This document shows, piece by piece, positions 40,414-50,149 of a DNA stretch of 64,000 bases. The translations under genes were made by a program, and so were the position numbers. Under the pieces are notes generated by a model. It was not told the origin of the DNA. It made no database searches and worked only from the letters and a program-made list of their open reading frames with translations. This DNA comes from Bremia lactucae (taxonomy: Eukaryota; Oomycota; Peronosporomycetes; Peronosporales; Peronosporaceae): contig NC_090621.1 of NCBI RefSeq assembly GCF_004359215.1, positions 124,001-188,000 on the forward strand, read 5' to 3'. Every line of letters starts with the position of its first letter. Position 1 is the first letter of the stretch.

Positions 40414-40790
40414 TGTAGGCGGGCGCGTCTTAATGCGGCCACAATCTACTTAAGCACACACCCTAACACAGCAAGGAAGCGGTTTGACCGTCTTCTCTTG
40501 CGTACAGTGAGGTAGTTGTGGTGGGCGCCTTAGCGACCTCAACCAACGCACTAAGTACTCTAGAAAAGTGTCGTCACGTAAGCGGTGATCCGACTCCTCG
40601 TGCGAACTTTCCAAGTAGGAAGTAGATTTCAGACTGGTCTATAGTTAATCGCATTGAATATAAATACCTTTTTTCACCAATCAAAAATGTTATCTCGGCA
40701 GATAACACTAATATGTATTGCGAGCGTATTTTTCTAAATACCTCGCGTACGGATGACGCTAGGTGTCATCCCTCCTATGAATGTTACATT
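40414..40790 (-). repeat. LTR-A, 3' two thirds
   Basis: Matches 48082-48480: TGTAGGCGGGCGCGTC, GGTAGTTGTGGTGGGCGCC, TATGTATTGCGAGCGTA and GATGACGCTAGGTGTCATCC. It is cut off near 40790, where AT-rich DNA follows. Confidence 0.7.
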
Positions 40791-40950
40791 TACATAAATT
40801 ATACAGGAGTATTAAATATCATTTTCTATAAAAGGAATAACATAAGGATGTCAAAATTATTATTTTTGATAGCTTTAGATAATACATTTCTAACATTTTC
40901 CAAATACGGTAATATTGATGACAACAAGATATTAGCTGATCGTCACGGCT
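40791..40950. other. AT-rich spacer
   Basis: About 160 bp with no recognised gene or repeat, between an LTR-A piece and a protease scrap. Confidence 0.4.
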
Positions 40951-41093
40951 GCTGCTGCCAATTAATGCCAATATATGCATGGCTCGTGCGTGCGAGCCAT
41001 GGTAACTCCAGGATGACATCAAAGTTGCCATCCACTTCCGTACGATGAAATTATTGTCGTACTGTTTCCCCTCAATGTGTCTTCGATACAAAC
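40951..41093 (-). pseudogene. gypsy protease scrap
   Basis: About 140 bp on the minus strand resembling the end of the E10/E11 protease: CIEDTLRGNSTTIISSY and the -DVILELPWLAR-type block, in which the frame is shifted (CATCCTGGAGTTACCATGGCTCG). The adjoining LTR-A may have inserted into it. Confidence 0.5.
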
Positions 41094-41250
41094 TGTAACG
41101 GGCTAAAGTTGCCCTAATATTACACAGTCCCGTTCAATTCACTTGATCTACTTAAGGTGATCGTCAATTTCTTAAAAAAAGTAATGAGACGCATGCTCTT
41201 GGGTATGGTTCACATTGTGACCAACCCTTGTGTATGTGATGCACATAGTT
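41094..41250 (+). repeat. LTR-A, 5' part
   Basis: TGTAACGGGCTAAAGTTGCC to GATGCACATAG, equal to the first 150 bp of LTR-A. It ends about 200 bp from the 3' end of the dehydratase gene, so repeats come very close to the gene island here. Confidence 0.65.
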
Positions 41251-41448
41251 GGAGTCAAAATGCGCAACTCAAGTCTTGTCGTTGTAATTTTTTGCCTTTG
41301 CCTTCGACTCTACCGAGCAGCTTTTAAACCAATCCCATTCACTGTCTAAATACCTTTAAGAATCAATCCAAGTTGCAATCGTATGGCAATTGCAAAACGT
41401 GCAAATCGTACCAAGCAACTTTAAACATATTCTCTATTGCTACGCATT
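41251..41448. other. 3' flank of the dehydratase gene
   Basis: About 200 bp between the LTR-A fragment and the stop codon at 41449-41451. It presumably holds the transcript end. No feature recognised. Confidence 0.4.
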
Positions 41449-43581
41449 CTACCACGACGAAACCGCAAAGTCCCCATCGCAACTGTCGCCACAGCCAACA
41501 CCCCCCGAAGCAACAACCTTCGGAGCTTTGCCACGCATGGCTGCACGAAACAAATCTGCTTTGTGTCGCTTAAACAGCGACTCGAGTCCTCCACCATTCA
41601 GAAATGCCTCTTCGAGTTGCGTCAACGAAAAGGCCACTTGGTGCCCCTTGACACTCACGACGCGATTTTGCAAATCAATGGCCACTTCTTCGCCCTCAAC
41701 TGCCAATTCGTGAAACCTTTCGTCCGTGACAACAATTCCCAGCAACGCATTGTTGGGCTGATTCCGTGCGTAAATATACGCAAACGACTTGGCAATCACG
41801 GCTTGGACCCCCACGGCTTTGAGGCAAATCGCTGCTTCTTCGCGAGAAGAGCCACTGCCAAAAGCGGAGCCTGCGACAATAATACTAAAGCCTTCTTTGA
41901 CTTTTTGCGGAAACTCGGGACGCACGTAGGCAAATGACTTGGCAGCGAGCACGTCGAGTTCCGTGGCGCAGTCGGCGGGCCATAAGGGCGACGACTTGTT
42001 GAGACCCATAAATTGGGCCGGAATGATGGCATCCGTGTCGATATTGTCCCCAAATTGTTGCACCTTGCCACAAAATTTCGGCGGCAACACAGCCTCTAAT
42101 TCGGCAACTGCAGCCTGTTCTTTGGCCTGTTGTTGCCTTTCGTCATCGTTTGGCAAAGCAAGTACCGGTTTTGGTTCAGTTATTGTGTAGGTTTCCGGTG
42201 TTTTGGCGCGCGACGGGGTTGACGCATCTGGTTCGACCCAATTGCGATACCGATCAAAGACGTCTTTGCTGATTTTGTTCAAATACGGCAACGGATCCAC
42301 GACTTCCATATCAAAGCTAGAAGCCGCGACCACAGCCGCCGAGCTCAAGTGTCCAATTGACCCTTTTCCCATCCGGTTGCGAAAATTGCGGTTCTGACTC
42401 GATAACCAGACTTCGCCCTCCCCTGCAACATCGGCCCCAATACCGACACAATAACTACAACCCGGTACTCCGACGGTAAAACCGGCTTCTTCATAAATCC
42501 GAATCAACCCTAATTGCTTCAGTCGGTCAATAATGGCTAAACTTCCAGGAGTAACCCGTCGTTTGCCTTTCATAGACGCACGTTTGCCCTCAAGCATGGC
42601 TTGTTGCAACACCAAAGCACCAAGGATCAAATCCTCTTGTGTAGTCGTGCACGCGCCAATAAAACACCCATCGAGCTTCATTCCAAGCTTTTCATACACT
42701 TGCACACAATTGTCTGGCGACGGGTACAGCGCTAAAAGTGGCGTAACTTTGGCGAGATCAATTACGTGTTGCGCAGCGTAGTGGCAATTGTCATCCGGTC
42801 TAAAGAATAATGCTTCGTCAAAGTGCGACTCGCGCTCTGTTAATACGCGCTGGGTAATGTCGTCCGCTTGGAACACGCCAGCGATGCCACCAAACTCCGT
42901 GCTCATGTTGGCAATAGCAAAGCGCGCGTCGTCGGAGAGGAACTGAAGCCCCGCGCCGCCATAATATACGGCCCGTTCAAATGCGACGGTATTGCGCTTA
43001 AGTTCGTTTAAAATATTCAAAATGACATCTTTGCCACCAATGCCAAAGCGAGGGGCGCCAATAAATTCGATATAACAGACTTCGGGAACCTTAAACCACG
43101 TTTGGCCTGTGACTAAGGGCATAACGACGTCGCCGGCCCCTAGCCCTGCCGCAAACGCCCCCATTCCCCCTGCACTGCATGTGTGGCTATCGGCTCCGAT
43201 GACGATCTGGCCCGGCTGGGCACGCTTGCGGGCAAATTCGGTATGCATGATGGTAGTGTTGGCGGGTTGAAAATCTGTCAGCCCATGGGTTTTGGCAAAA
43301 TTGGTAGACATTTCAATCAAAGCTTTTTGCTTGGGCAAGTGGTTTACCCGCGGGTCGACTGTGTGGTCGAGGGCCAACCAGAACCGGTCGGGGCGATGCA
43401 GAGGCGGCCGCCCAATGGCCGCGTGCATCGTGTCCATGGCTTGGAACGTCAGCTCGCTAGCGATGGTCCAATCGGCTTTGACGCAGAGTACGTCACCGAC
43501 GCTTACAAAAGGCTGTGTCAGTCCTACGGCATGGTGGCACAAGATCTTTTCAATCACGTTCATGGGAGGAGGAGCGACCAT
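41449..43581 (-). CDS. 3-isopropylmalate dehydratase, fused large and small subunits (aconitase superfamily)
   Basis: Intact intron-free frame of 710 residues. The large-subunit part (about 1-460) has LDHTVDPRV, VIGADSHTCSAGGMGAFAAG, ETWFKVPE-like QTWFKVPE, FIGACTTTQEDL, and PGCSYCVGIGA. The Cys in GACT plus the Cys-x2-Cys pair supply the three ligands of the [4Fe-4S] cluster. The small-subunit part (about 530-690) has GDNIDTDAIIPAQFMGL and AGSAFGSGSSREEAAICLKA, the swivel domain. The reaction is isomerisation of 2- to 3-isopropylmalate in leucine biosynthesis. The GADSHTC/WFKVPE style is closer to the archaeal/bacterial LeuC2-homoaconitase type than to classical LeuC, so a homoaconitase-like substrate is possible. 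No N-terminal targeting peptide is obvious. The ATG at 43581 is the first in frame. Confidence 0.85.
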   Translation of the reverse strand: MVAPPPMNVIEKILCHHAVGLTQPFVSVGDVLCVKADWTIASELTFQAMDTMHAAIGRPPLHRPDRFWLALDHTVDPRVNHLPKQKALIEMSTNFAKTHGLTDFQPANTTIMHTEFARKRAQPGQIVIGADSHTCSAGGMGAFAAGLGAGDVVMPLVTGQTWFKVPEVCYIEFIGAPRFGIGGKDVILNILNELKRNTVAFERAVYYGGAGLQFLSDDARFAIANMSTEFGGIAGVFQADDITQRVLTERESHFDEALFFRPDDNCHYAAQHVIDLAKVTPLLALYPSPDNCVQVYEKLGMKLDGCFIGACTTTQEDLILGALVLQQAMLEGKRASMKGKRRVTPGSLAIIDRLKQLGLIRIYEEAGFTVGVPGCSYCVGIGADVAGEGEVWLSSQNRNFRNRMGKGSIGHLSSAAVVAASSFDMEVVDPLPYLNKISKDVFDRYRNWVEPDASTPSRAKTPETYTITEPKPVLALPNDDERQQQAKEQAAVAELEAVLPPKFCGKVQQFGDNIDTDAIIPAQFMGLNKSSPLWPADCATELDVLAAKSFAYVRPEFPQKVKEGFSIIVAGSAFGSGSSREEAAICLKAVGVQAVIAKSFAYIYARNQPNNALLGIVVTDERFHELAVEGEEVAIDLQNRVVSVKGHQVAFSLTQLEEAFLNGGGLESLFKRHKADLFRAAMRGKAPKVVASGGVGCGDSCDGDFAVSSW

Positions 43582-44139
43582 TTCGACGTCTTAAAATGAA
43601 TGACTTTGAATGGTATCTCGGGGTTTTAGGATTCAGGAGTGGCCGTCGAATTGATATCTGGTGGAATTTTTTTATACATACACGGAAACACTTAGGATCT
43701 AATTGTAAGAATGTATTATCTGTGAAAACAGGAAGAATTGATTTTGGATTAGAAGGTGGTTGCGCAACCATTGCCAACCTCAAGATAGCCAATAAATACA
43801 CGTTTCAGACGAAGTTAACATCCTTTTTTTCGGAATTAATGCAGAAAACTACGTGTTTTCGTCTTTCCACTTACAGTCCTCCCTCTAATAACTTGTACAG
43901 TGGCTTCTTTCCAAATAGTCAATAAAGGTCATTAGTTATAGGATTACAGGAGAAAAGAAGTTAGCAATCACGGCGGACATCAATCTTCTATAGGTTAGCG
44001 TGAATTATAAGTTGTCGGGGGATGAGTCATCAGAGGAAGGAATGTATTCAAAAACGTGCTTAAGTCATATCAAAGCGTGTGCGTATTTTAATGCCACCTG
44101 CAAGAAATTTGACCACTTTAACCACTATTTGACGCCTCG
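43582..44139. other. upstream region of the dehydratase gene
   Basis: 558 bp between the dehydratase start and the 3' end of the capping-protein gene, both on the minus strand. It should hold the dehydratase promoter. Plus-strand frames here are short and antisense, with no domain. Confidence 0.4.
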
Positions 44140-45269
44140 TTACTTGCGTCCGAGATCCTTGGCTGTCCGATGGGCATGGACGCTCCATTCCATTTTTGTT
44201 TGCGTCACTGTACACACGCAAAAAGCCACTCTGAACTTCTGTACGCACGCTCTATCAACACCACTACACACGCACCAGGCATCACTCGACGCATTTCCTT
44301 AAACGTCTCCTCAGACATGTTGATGTACATGTCTTCCAAGTTCCTCTGCACCGCATCTTCGGCGTCTTTCATCACGCGCAAGATGGCATCTCCCAACGTA
44401 CCAGGGGGTTGAATACTCACGTCCTCGTCAACGTCCTTGGTGTGTTGCAATTGCAAGTTGCCATTCTCAAAGTAGTGCACATGGAGTTGGATGTTGCCTT
44501 TCAAAGCGCGGACATTGGTGGCCAGATCCACTTGCCATCTTGATTTCCAGCGCCCTCCCCAATAATTGCGCAGATTTATCCGTTCCGTGCACAAATGTAC
44601 GACCAATGTCGTACCCACAATGTACACACCCGCGGTTCCCCTGTAAAAGTTAATAATATAGATTACCTCAAAATCAAATCTCGAGTTACAAAACACCCGT
44701 ACCCGTGCATATATTCGAATTGCAAGTACGACTGCAAGGTGTTTTGCACGTCCTGACTAGTCTCCAAAAACCGATACTATTAGTACCAACAAGGGGTCAG
44801 GTTCCACGTATTAGAGCGTACCGCTCCTTTTCAAACTCTGTCACTCGGTCTGCAGGCAGCTCTGCCACATCTTCAACCACAATTTGCTGCTTCATGTGGT
44901 CAAACCCAAGCACACGATTCCCAATCGGGTCCACGTAATGCGTGGCGTCCACTTCTCCCTCGGAACAGATCACAATCTGTCATACAACACATATCTTTCA
45001 AAATTCATATTTAAAACCTCTCAAGTATATTAATACAGCAAAACCTTGTAATCTGCATCCGGGACATCTACCGGGACACAATTCTTGACATTATACACCC
45101 GCAGTACTTCTCGTAGCGCCACGTCCGTAAGCACATGCGCCGGCACGAGCTTCGCGACATCTCGAAGAACCTCTGAAATCTGACCAGGGGGACTAGCGAG
45201 CAAGAATTGCCGTGCTATTTGCAACTTTTCGTCGTCCGCTGCTTCCTCGTACGCCCACTCTTCGTCCAT
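44140..45269 (-). CDS. F-actin-capping protein subunit alpha (five exons)
   Basis: Exons 45269-45045, 44976-44822, 44756-44703, 44640-44276 and 44207-44140. Introns are 62-68 bp with GT-AG ends (donors GTTTTG, GTACGC, GTACGG, GTGCGT). The spliced frame is 867 nt, 288 codons plus stop, close to the usual 286 residues. Diagnostic words: EKLQIARQFLLASPPGQISE near the start, DPIGNRVLGFDHMKQ, LRNYWGGRWKSRWQVDL (family: NFWNGRWRSEW), VHYFENGNLQL (family: VHYYEDGNVQL), TFKEMRRVMPVTQTKMEW (family: RRQLPVTRTKIDW). The protein pairs with a beta subunit and caps actin filament barbed ends. The first donor GTTTTG is non-consensus but gives the only in-frame join I found. Other splice sites are supported by alignment to the family. 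Confidence 0.9.
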
Positions 45270-45371
45270 CGTCTTTTGTGCCTTGATAGATAATAATCGG
45301 GAAATCTTTTCTATGTGTGATTGGCTTATATTCCAAGGTCAGCACCTGTTTCTGCCTCCCCCCAGTTAAGA
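45270..45371. promoter_or_regulatory. putative bidirectional promoter (capping protein alpha / RABL3-like)
   Basis: Only 102 bp separate the two divergent start codons. The interval contains GATTGG (inverted CCAAT box) at 45319-45325 and a pyrimidine-rich run (TTTCTGCCTCCCCCC). No TATA box. Shared regulation of the pair is inferred from geometry alone. Confidence 0.5.
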
Positions 45372-46200
45372 ATGGAAACACCCAGTGTGCGTGTCTTAGT
45401 TGTAGGGGATTCTGGCGTTGGCAAGACGATGCTATTGCGTTCGATCTGTCGGTTCTATTCCCCATATTCGGTCGAGAATGAAAAGCCGTCGACCCTGTGG
45501 ACAACTGGGTGCGATGTCCACGTGCTACTAACGTCACTCGCGGGTTCCGAGGTCTTTGTGGAATTTCTCGACGTGGGAGGACATCCTAAGTACGAGCGCA
45601 GTCGTACGGCATTTTACCACAATGTGCATGGCCTTCTCTTGGTGCACGATGTAAGTAATGCCAAGAGTGGCGAGCACTTGCGTACGTGGAGCCACGAATT
45701 GAGTTGTTTGCAGAAACTCAAGGGCTGCGTGGTACCTTTCAATAATGGCAAAACGCACGACCGCGTGCCACTGTACGAGTTGCCGACTCTTGTCATTGGC
45801 AACAAGACAGATTTAGGAATAAAACAAAAGCGAGTTCAAGGTTTAGAAACTTCCGAGTTTAAAACAATTGCATATCTTGAATCGGTAAGTTGCCTCGATG
45901 TATTAATAAATCACTCACAAAAGAGACTTCACGCTCATGAATTACTGACGATGGTAACAGAGTGCCAAGCCATTGCGTCTCGAACCCAGTGGCGTTTTCG
46001 ATCTCTTTTTGCAACAGACTGTGGCATTTGCCACTCGACAAGATCGTGGCCACTTAAGTTGCTACAAAAACCCCATGGGACTCCGACAAACAACCCGAGG
46101 AGCTGACACCGACTCAAATCAAGCGAGTTCCATACGGCACAACAATTTCCGTCCAATGGCGTCCAAGTTGCCCCCCGACAAACATTCTCGCTGGTCGTAA
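45372..46200 (+). CDS. RAB-like small GTPase (RABL3-type), two exons
   Basis: Exons 45372-45884 and 45961-46200; intron 76 bp, GTAAGT to ACAG. Spliced product 250 residues (RABL3 about 236). Motifs: P-loop GDSGVGKT (residues 12-19), WTTGCDVHVLL (RABL3 WTVGCSVDV), EFLDVGGHPKYERSRTAFYHN with the Rab-like-3 DVGG in place of DTAGQ, GLLLVHDVSN, IGNKTDL and an SAK base-binding end. No C-terminal prenylation Cys, as in RABL3. The ATG at 45372 is preferred to an in-frame TTG at 45321. RABL3 proteins are implicated in trafficking and small-GTPase prenylation in animals; the role here is inferred. It ends 66 bp from the convergent next gene. Confidence 0.85.
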
Positions 46201-46266
46201 TACTCGCAAAGTATATGAAAAAAACTCGACAACTCAATGAAATACAAAAAGTGGCCCACCGCGTTG

Positions 46267-47325
46267 TTAAAATTCAATCGACCCACGTCCGTGAGTGGCC
46301 CGTTTTGGGGTCGTGGGCCTTCTATTCTCTCGTTCACTTATGTCACTATTCATGGAATGCACCAATTCATTCGGCATGGAGCGATCCGAACCGTAACTAT
46401 CGTCGCTCTGCCCGCTTTGCAGCGATCGTGTTGCCACATAAGCATTAGGCGATAACACGCTTCCCATCTGTAACCCCGAGCGACGCGCCAGTGTCGAAGC
46501 ATACGAATCTTGCGTACTCATCGCTCTCGAGTACCCCGGAGACGGTCGATTCAAGTCGTTTGGACCCGAAGACCGTGGCTCCGCCGCCCGCAACGCGTCG
46601 ATTCGAGCCTGGAGTGTCCCACTAGACGCTTTCGAGCTCGTGCTTGTGCGAGGATCCAACGAAGAGAGTGCTTTACTCGGGACAACCGCAGGCCTTTTGA
46701 TTACAGATGTAGCAACTTTTTGGTCACTAAGTCGATAATCCTTATATTGTGTCGGCGACGTAACCACTGGGTACGGCAGGTTATCCGGCCCGATAACACG
46801 GGACGGATACGGATCCATTTCGCGCAAACTGTCCGTATGCGACAATGTGTCCGTGCTCTCGGCGGCTTCATAGCCATACCGTGCCATATATGCATTCGGT
46901 GAAGCCTGCTGGCGTCGATGATCTCGCATCTGATTCGTGTGTTGCAACTTGTCCGAGGGGTACGGTTTCGACTCAGAATTTTGGCGCGAAAAAAGCGCGC
47001 GAGTAGTCTCGGACACGCCAGAAGGCCCACGGGTACCGCGACTCGGCGACGGCGCTGCGTTGTCGTACACGGGAGGCTGGTATCGCTGGACCGTGCTGTG
47101 GACCCGTTGCGGTCGCGAGGGTCCACGCGCTGGATTTGGGCGCGAAGCATTTGTTTGTAAGGTCGCGAGGGCCTCTTGGCGGCCTTTGCGCTTGGCGCGC
47201 TGCACACAGACGCAGCAGCCAAGGAGAAGGAGGAAAATCAACAGTGCGACGCCACCAAAGGCGCTGTACCAGATCCAATCGTCCCACCCGAGAGCGCCTT
47301 TGAACGTCGACGCGTCGCTTGCCAT
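46267..47325 (-). CDS. single-pass membrane protein with long basic Ser/Arg/Pro-rich tail, unknown function
   Basis: Intact intron-free frame of 352 residues. A short N-terminus (about 16 residues) without signal cleavage features is followed by a hydrophobic span at about 17-42 (IWYSAFGGVALLIFLLLLGC) with a CCVCVQ juxtamembrane Cys cluster that could be palmitoylated. Next is RAKRKGR and a tail of 300 residues rich in Ser, Arg, Pro, Tyr. Topology N-out/C-in is suggested by the basic residues after the span. Repeated RxxS and SP words suggest phosphorylation (inference). Not a family I recognise. Plus-strand frames across it are shadows created by its GC-rich codons. It is convergent with the RABL3-like gene. 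Confidence 0.75.
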   Translation of the reverse strand: MASDASTFKGALGWDDWIWYSAFGGVALLIFLLLLGCCVCVQRAKRKGRQEALATLQTNASRPNPARGPSRPQRVHSTVQRYQPPVYDNAAPSPSRGTRGPSGVSETTRALFSRQNSESKPYPSDKLQHTNQMRDHRRQQASPNAYMARYGYEAAESTDTLSHTDSLREMDPYPSRVIGPDNLPYPVVTSPTQYKDYRLSDQKVATSVIKRPAVVPSKALSSLDPRTSTSSKASSGTLQARIDALRAAEPRSSGPNDLNRPSPGYSRAMSTQDSYASTLARRSGLQMGSVLSPNAYVATRSLQSGQSDDSYGSDRSMPNELVHSMNSDISERENRRPTTPKRATHGRGSIEF

Positions 47326-47943
47326 GCGGGCCGCGGGTTACAAGAAATACTGGTGACGACGGACGCGAGGTCATGGCGACATATTAAGAAAAGAAAAGAC
47401 TGGGACTTGACCTTAAGTATGCGACATGGATAAATTTGGGCCCTTTTTAGATAAAAAAGAGACCATTAGATGCTTGCGGCCGATTGTGACTATATTAAGG
47501 AGGCGAGGTTGCGTATAGGTTTAAATGCAAAATAGGAACATGTGGGGCTTTTCTTCTCACGTGTGCGTTTTCTTCCCAAGCTGGTTCGTAATTCGAGCGG
47601 GTGTGGCTGTTAGCAGAGAATCGTAAGCTTTATACGGCGTTTCCCATTTTTTGCCGTTTTTTGGCAAATTTTAGAAGCATCTGATTACACAACTGCAATA
47701 CGGTCGCACGTAGACGATAAATTGGAAACGCAACTGAAGCTTTTCTTTGCGTTTTATCTGTTGCATTTGGAGAAGAATCAGCCGGAAGACCCATTGATCA
47801 CAAAACTCAAATGTACTTCCACAAACAGAAACCTCCTTTTAAAGCTGTACAATGATATGGTCATTTTTGATTGTACCTTATAAAGGAGCCCAAACACATT
47901 CTGTAAAGGGATTAAGTTGCGCTATGATACACAATTGGGAACC
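47326..47943. other. upstream region of the 352-aa membrane protein gene
   Basis: About 620 bp without ORF or recognised repeat until LTR-C at 47944. It should hold that gene's promoter and 5' UTR. Confidence 0.4.
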
Positions 47944-48863
47944 TGTAGCGGAGCTACCCCGCTCCTAAAGTCAGAGGATGACTTTCAGACTCAGAGAGTC
48001 ACTTAATTCTATTGAACGAATGGGTTTAGCGACTCAGGGAGTCGTACAAGCTATTAAAGCTTATAGCATCCTAGTTCCGGGTGTAGGCGGGCACGTCGTA
48101 ATGCGGCCACGCTCTACTTAGACACACACCCTAGCACAGCGAGGAAGCGGTTTAACCTGCTTCTCTTGCGTGCAGTGAGGTAGTTGTGGTGGGCGCGTAA
48201 GCGACCTCACCCAACACACTAAGCACTGTGATTAAGAGTCGTCATGGGAGCGGTAATCCGGCTCCTCGTGTGCACTTATCAAGTAGGAAGTAGTTTGTAA
48301 ACTGATTTACTTTTAATCGTATTAAATATTAATACCTATTTTTACTAATTGAAATGTCATCTCTATAGATAACACTTAATATGTATTGCGAGCGTATCTT
48401 TCTAGATACCTCGCGTAACGGATGACGCTAGCCGTCATCACGGATGACGTTGGGCGTCATCCCTCCTAATGTAAATGCACCCATGTGCATCACATATACA
48501 AGGGTTGGTCACAAATGCGCACCACACCAGAGTGCTGGGTCTAATTACTATTATTTAGTAATTAACCATCCCCTTAAGTACACTAAGTGTGCTTAACGGG
48601 GACTGTGTAACATTAGGGCAACTTTAGCCCGTTACACAGGGATTCAGAGTTTCGTAGAACCATGTGGCAACTATTGCCCAAGAGGATATACCTTATAAAG
48701 GCCTCTTCTATCTCATACAGATCAATGCGCAAGGCTTAGAAAGGCTTTTAAAACTTTAAGATCAAAAAAGGAATTGCACTTTATTTTAATATTTAAATCT
48801 AAAAACCTTACCCTAGCTAAATTTTAAAATAGATTTTGTCCGCCAGATTTATATCTGGCGGCG
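47944..48863 (-). repeat. LTR-C, truncated and split by a solo LTR-A
   Basis: The two parts (47944-48081 and 48637-48863) align with 29743-30088. The right part ends just after the CCGCCAGATTTATATCTGGCGG hairpin, where E5 coding remnants begin. The LTR-A between them accounts for the interruption. Confidence 0.7.
48082..48636 (-). repeat. solo LTR-A inserted in LTR-C
   Basis: 555 bp, TGTAGGCGGG to GCCCGTTACA. Flanking pentamers CCGGG (left) and CAGGG (right) differ by one base, fitting a 5-bp target duplication typical of Ty3/gypsy. No internal sequence is attached, so it formed by LTR-LTR recombination after insertion. Confidence 0.75.
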
Positions 48864-49690
48864 ACCACATTCGTTAGCCAGTCTCATCGCCTTGTACGCG
48901 CTGTCCAACAACTGCGATTTTCTGCGACAAAGAAAACCCGTCTTTGCCACATGTGCGTCTTCCTGCGACTGCGTCTTCCTGGGTAGAGACTGACCCAACC
49001 TCATCATTCTTGACGCGTCGTTTGATGACTGCGATTTCAAGTGAAGGAGTGAACCCATCTATTTCACGTGCGCGTCGCCCAGCGACTGCGTCTTCCTGGG
49101 TGGAGACTGACCCAGCCTCACCACCCTTTACGCGTCGTCCAACGTCTGCAATTTCCTGTGAAGGAGTGAACTCATATCTTTCACGTGCGCGTCGCTCAAC
49201 GACTGCGTCTTCCTGATCAGTAATGGCCATAGCATTACCGCCTGCGCAACCCTCATGGTAACGTCTTCCGATGAAGGAGGATACGCATCTCCTTCACAAA
49301 CCTGTCGCCGAGCAACATCGTCTTCTTGACCAATAGTGACCGCTACACCATTCTGTGCGCAACAGTTCACTGTTGCGACTTCCGATGAAAGTCGAAACTC
49401 GATTCCTTCATTTGCGCGCCGCACAGCAACAGCGAATTCTTGAGCTGTAGTGACCGCACCACTACCGCTTGCGCAATCACCCTCGATTGTGACTTCCTTT
49501 GTGGAGGCTGACCCAGCCTCAGCACCTTCTAAGGCCCCAGTCGATACTCGACCGCCTTCTTCATGCAACACCTCCACCGAACCTGCCAAGAGGCGTCCCG
49601 AGCGTGGAATGCGTTTTTGTGCACATGACCATCGCGTGGCGAGAAGAGGACATTACCAACCAAGGCTCGTTCCACAAGTAGTTTGTGACT
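48864..49690 (-). pseudogene. E5 protease-RT linker made of 39-residue tandem repeats
   Basis: Minus strand, at least five units with a period near 117 bp, at about 48965, 49082, 49199, 49313 and 49430. Unit core: QEDAVAGRRAREIDGFTPS, then EIAVIKRRVKNDEVGSVST. The two units at 48965-49198 are closest; outer units are diverged. A frameshift near 49230 separates the two readable frames. The region lies between the protease and where RT should be (RT is lost at the LTR-C junction). Confidence 0.7.
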
Positions 49691-49719
49691 AGCACACACG
49701 GTGCGACTACGCCAATCGA

Positions 49720-50124
49720 TCTACGGCTCATGCTTTATAAGCCATGGCATCCCAAGGATGAGATCATACCGTTCGTCTATATCCAAGACCACCAACGGTT
49801 CTTTAGAGTCAAACTCATCAAATTTGATTATTAAGAGTAGCAAAACATTACGAGTCGATACGATCGATCCTTTCGCTAGACGCACGGACACCTTGCTGTT
49901 GCACTTGAGTCTTCAATAGTATTGGCGTCCAACGCTTGATTCTTCTCCACAGTGGCCTTAGTCGCGAAGTTGTTTGACGCGCCCGAGTCAATCAAGACCG
50001 TCATGGGTTCTTCGTACCCGTTTACCTTAGCGGTAACCACCACCATGTTTGAACGCACTGCGGCCACAGAAAAAAACAACAGTGTTGTTCCCAAGACTTG
50101 TTCACCAGGAAAAGGAGGATGCAA
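49720..50124 (-). pseudogene. E5 gypsy protease
   Basis: Minus strand: VVVTAKVNGYEEPMTVLIDSGASNNF with the intact DSGA active site, then, after a frame change, VRLAKGSIVST and VVLDIDERYDLILGMPWL at about 49880-49730. Of the proteases in this window, this keeps the catalytic site best. Confidence 0.7.
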
Positions 50125-50149
50125 CCTTTCTCTTTTTTGAGAGCGATGG

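Noticed and set aside
41939..43599. Plus-strand frames across the dehydratase
   Set aside because: Shadows of the 710-codon minus-strand gene, which has all family motifs.
46510..47433. Several plus-strand frames of 80-139 codons
   Set aside because: All are antisense to the intact 352-residue membrane protein gene and result from its GC-rich codon use.
48965..49540. Possible CRISPR-like array because of regular 117-bp repeats
   Set aside because: Units are contiguous without spacers, keep a reading frame and lie in a gypsy linker; the genome is eukaryotic.
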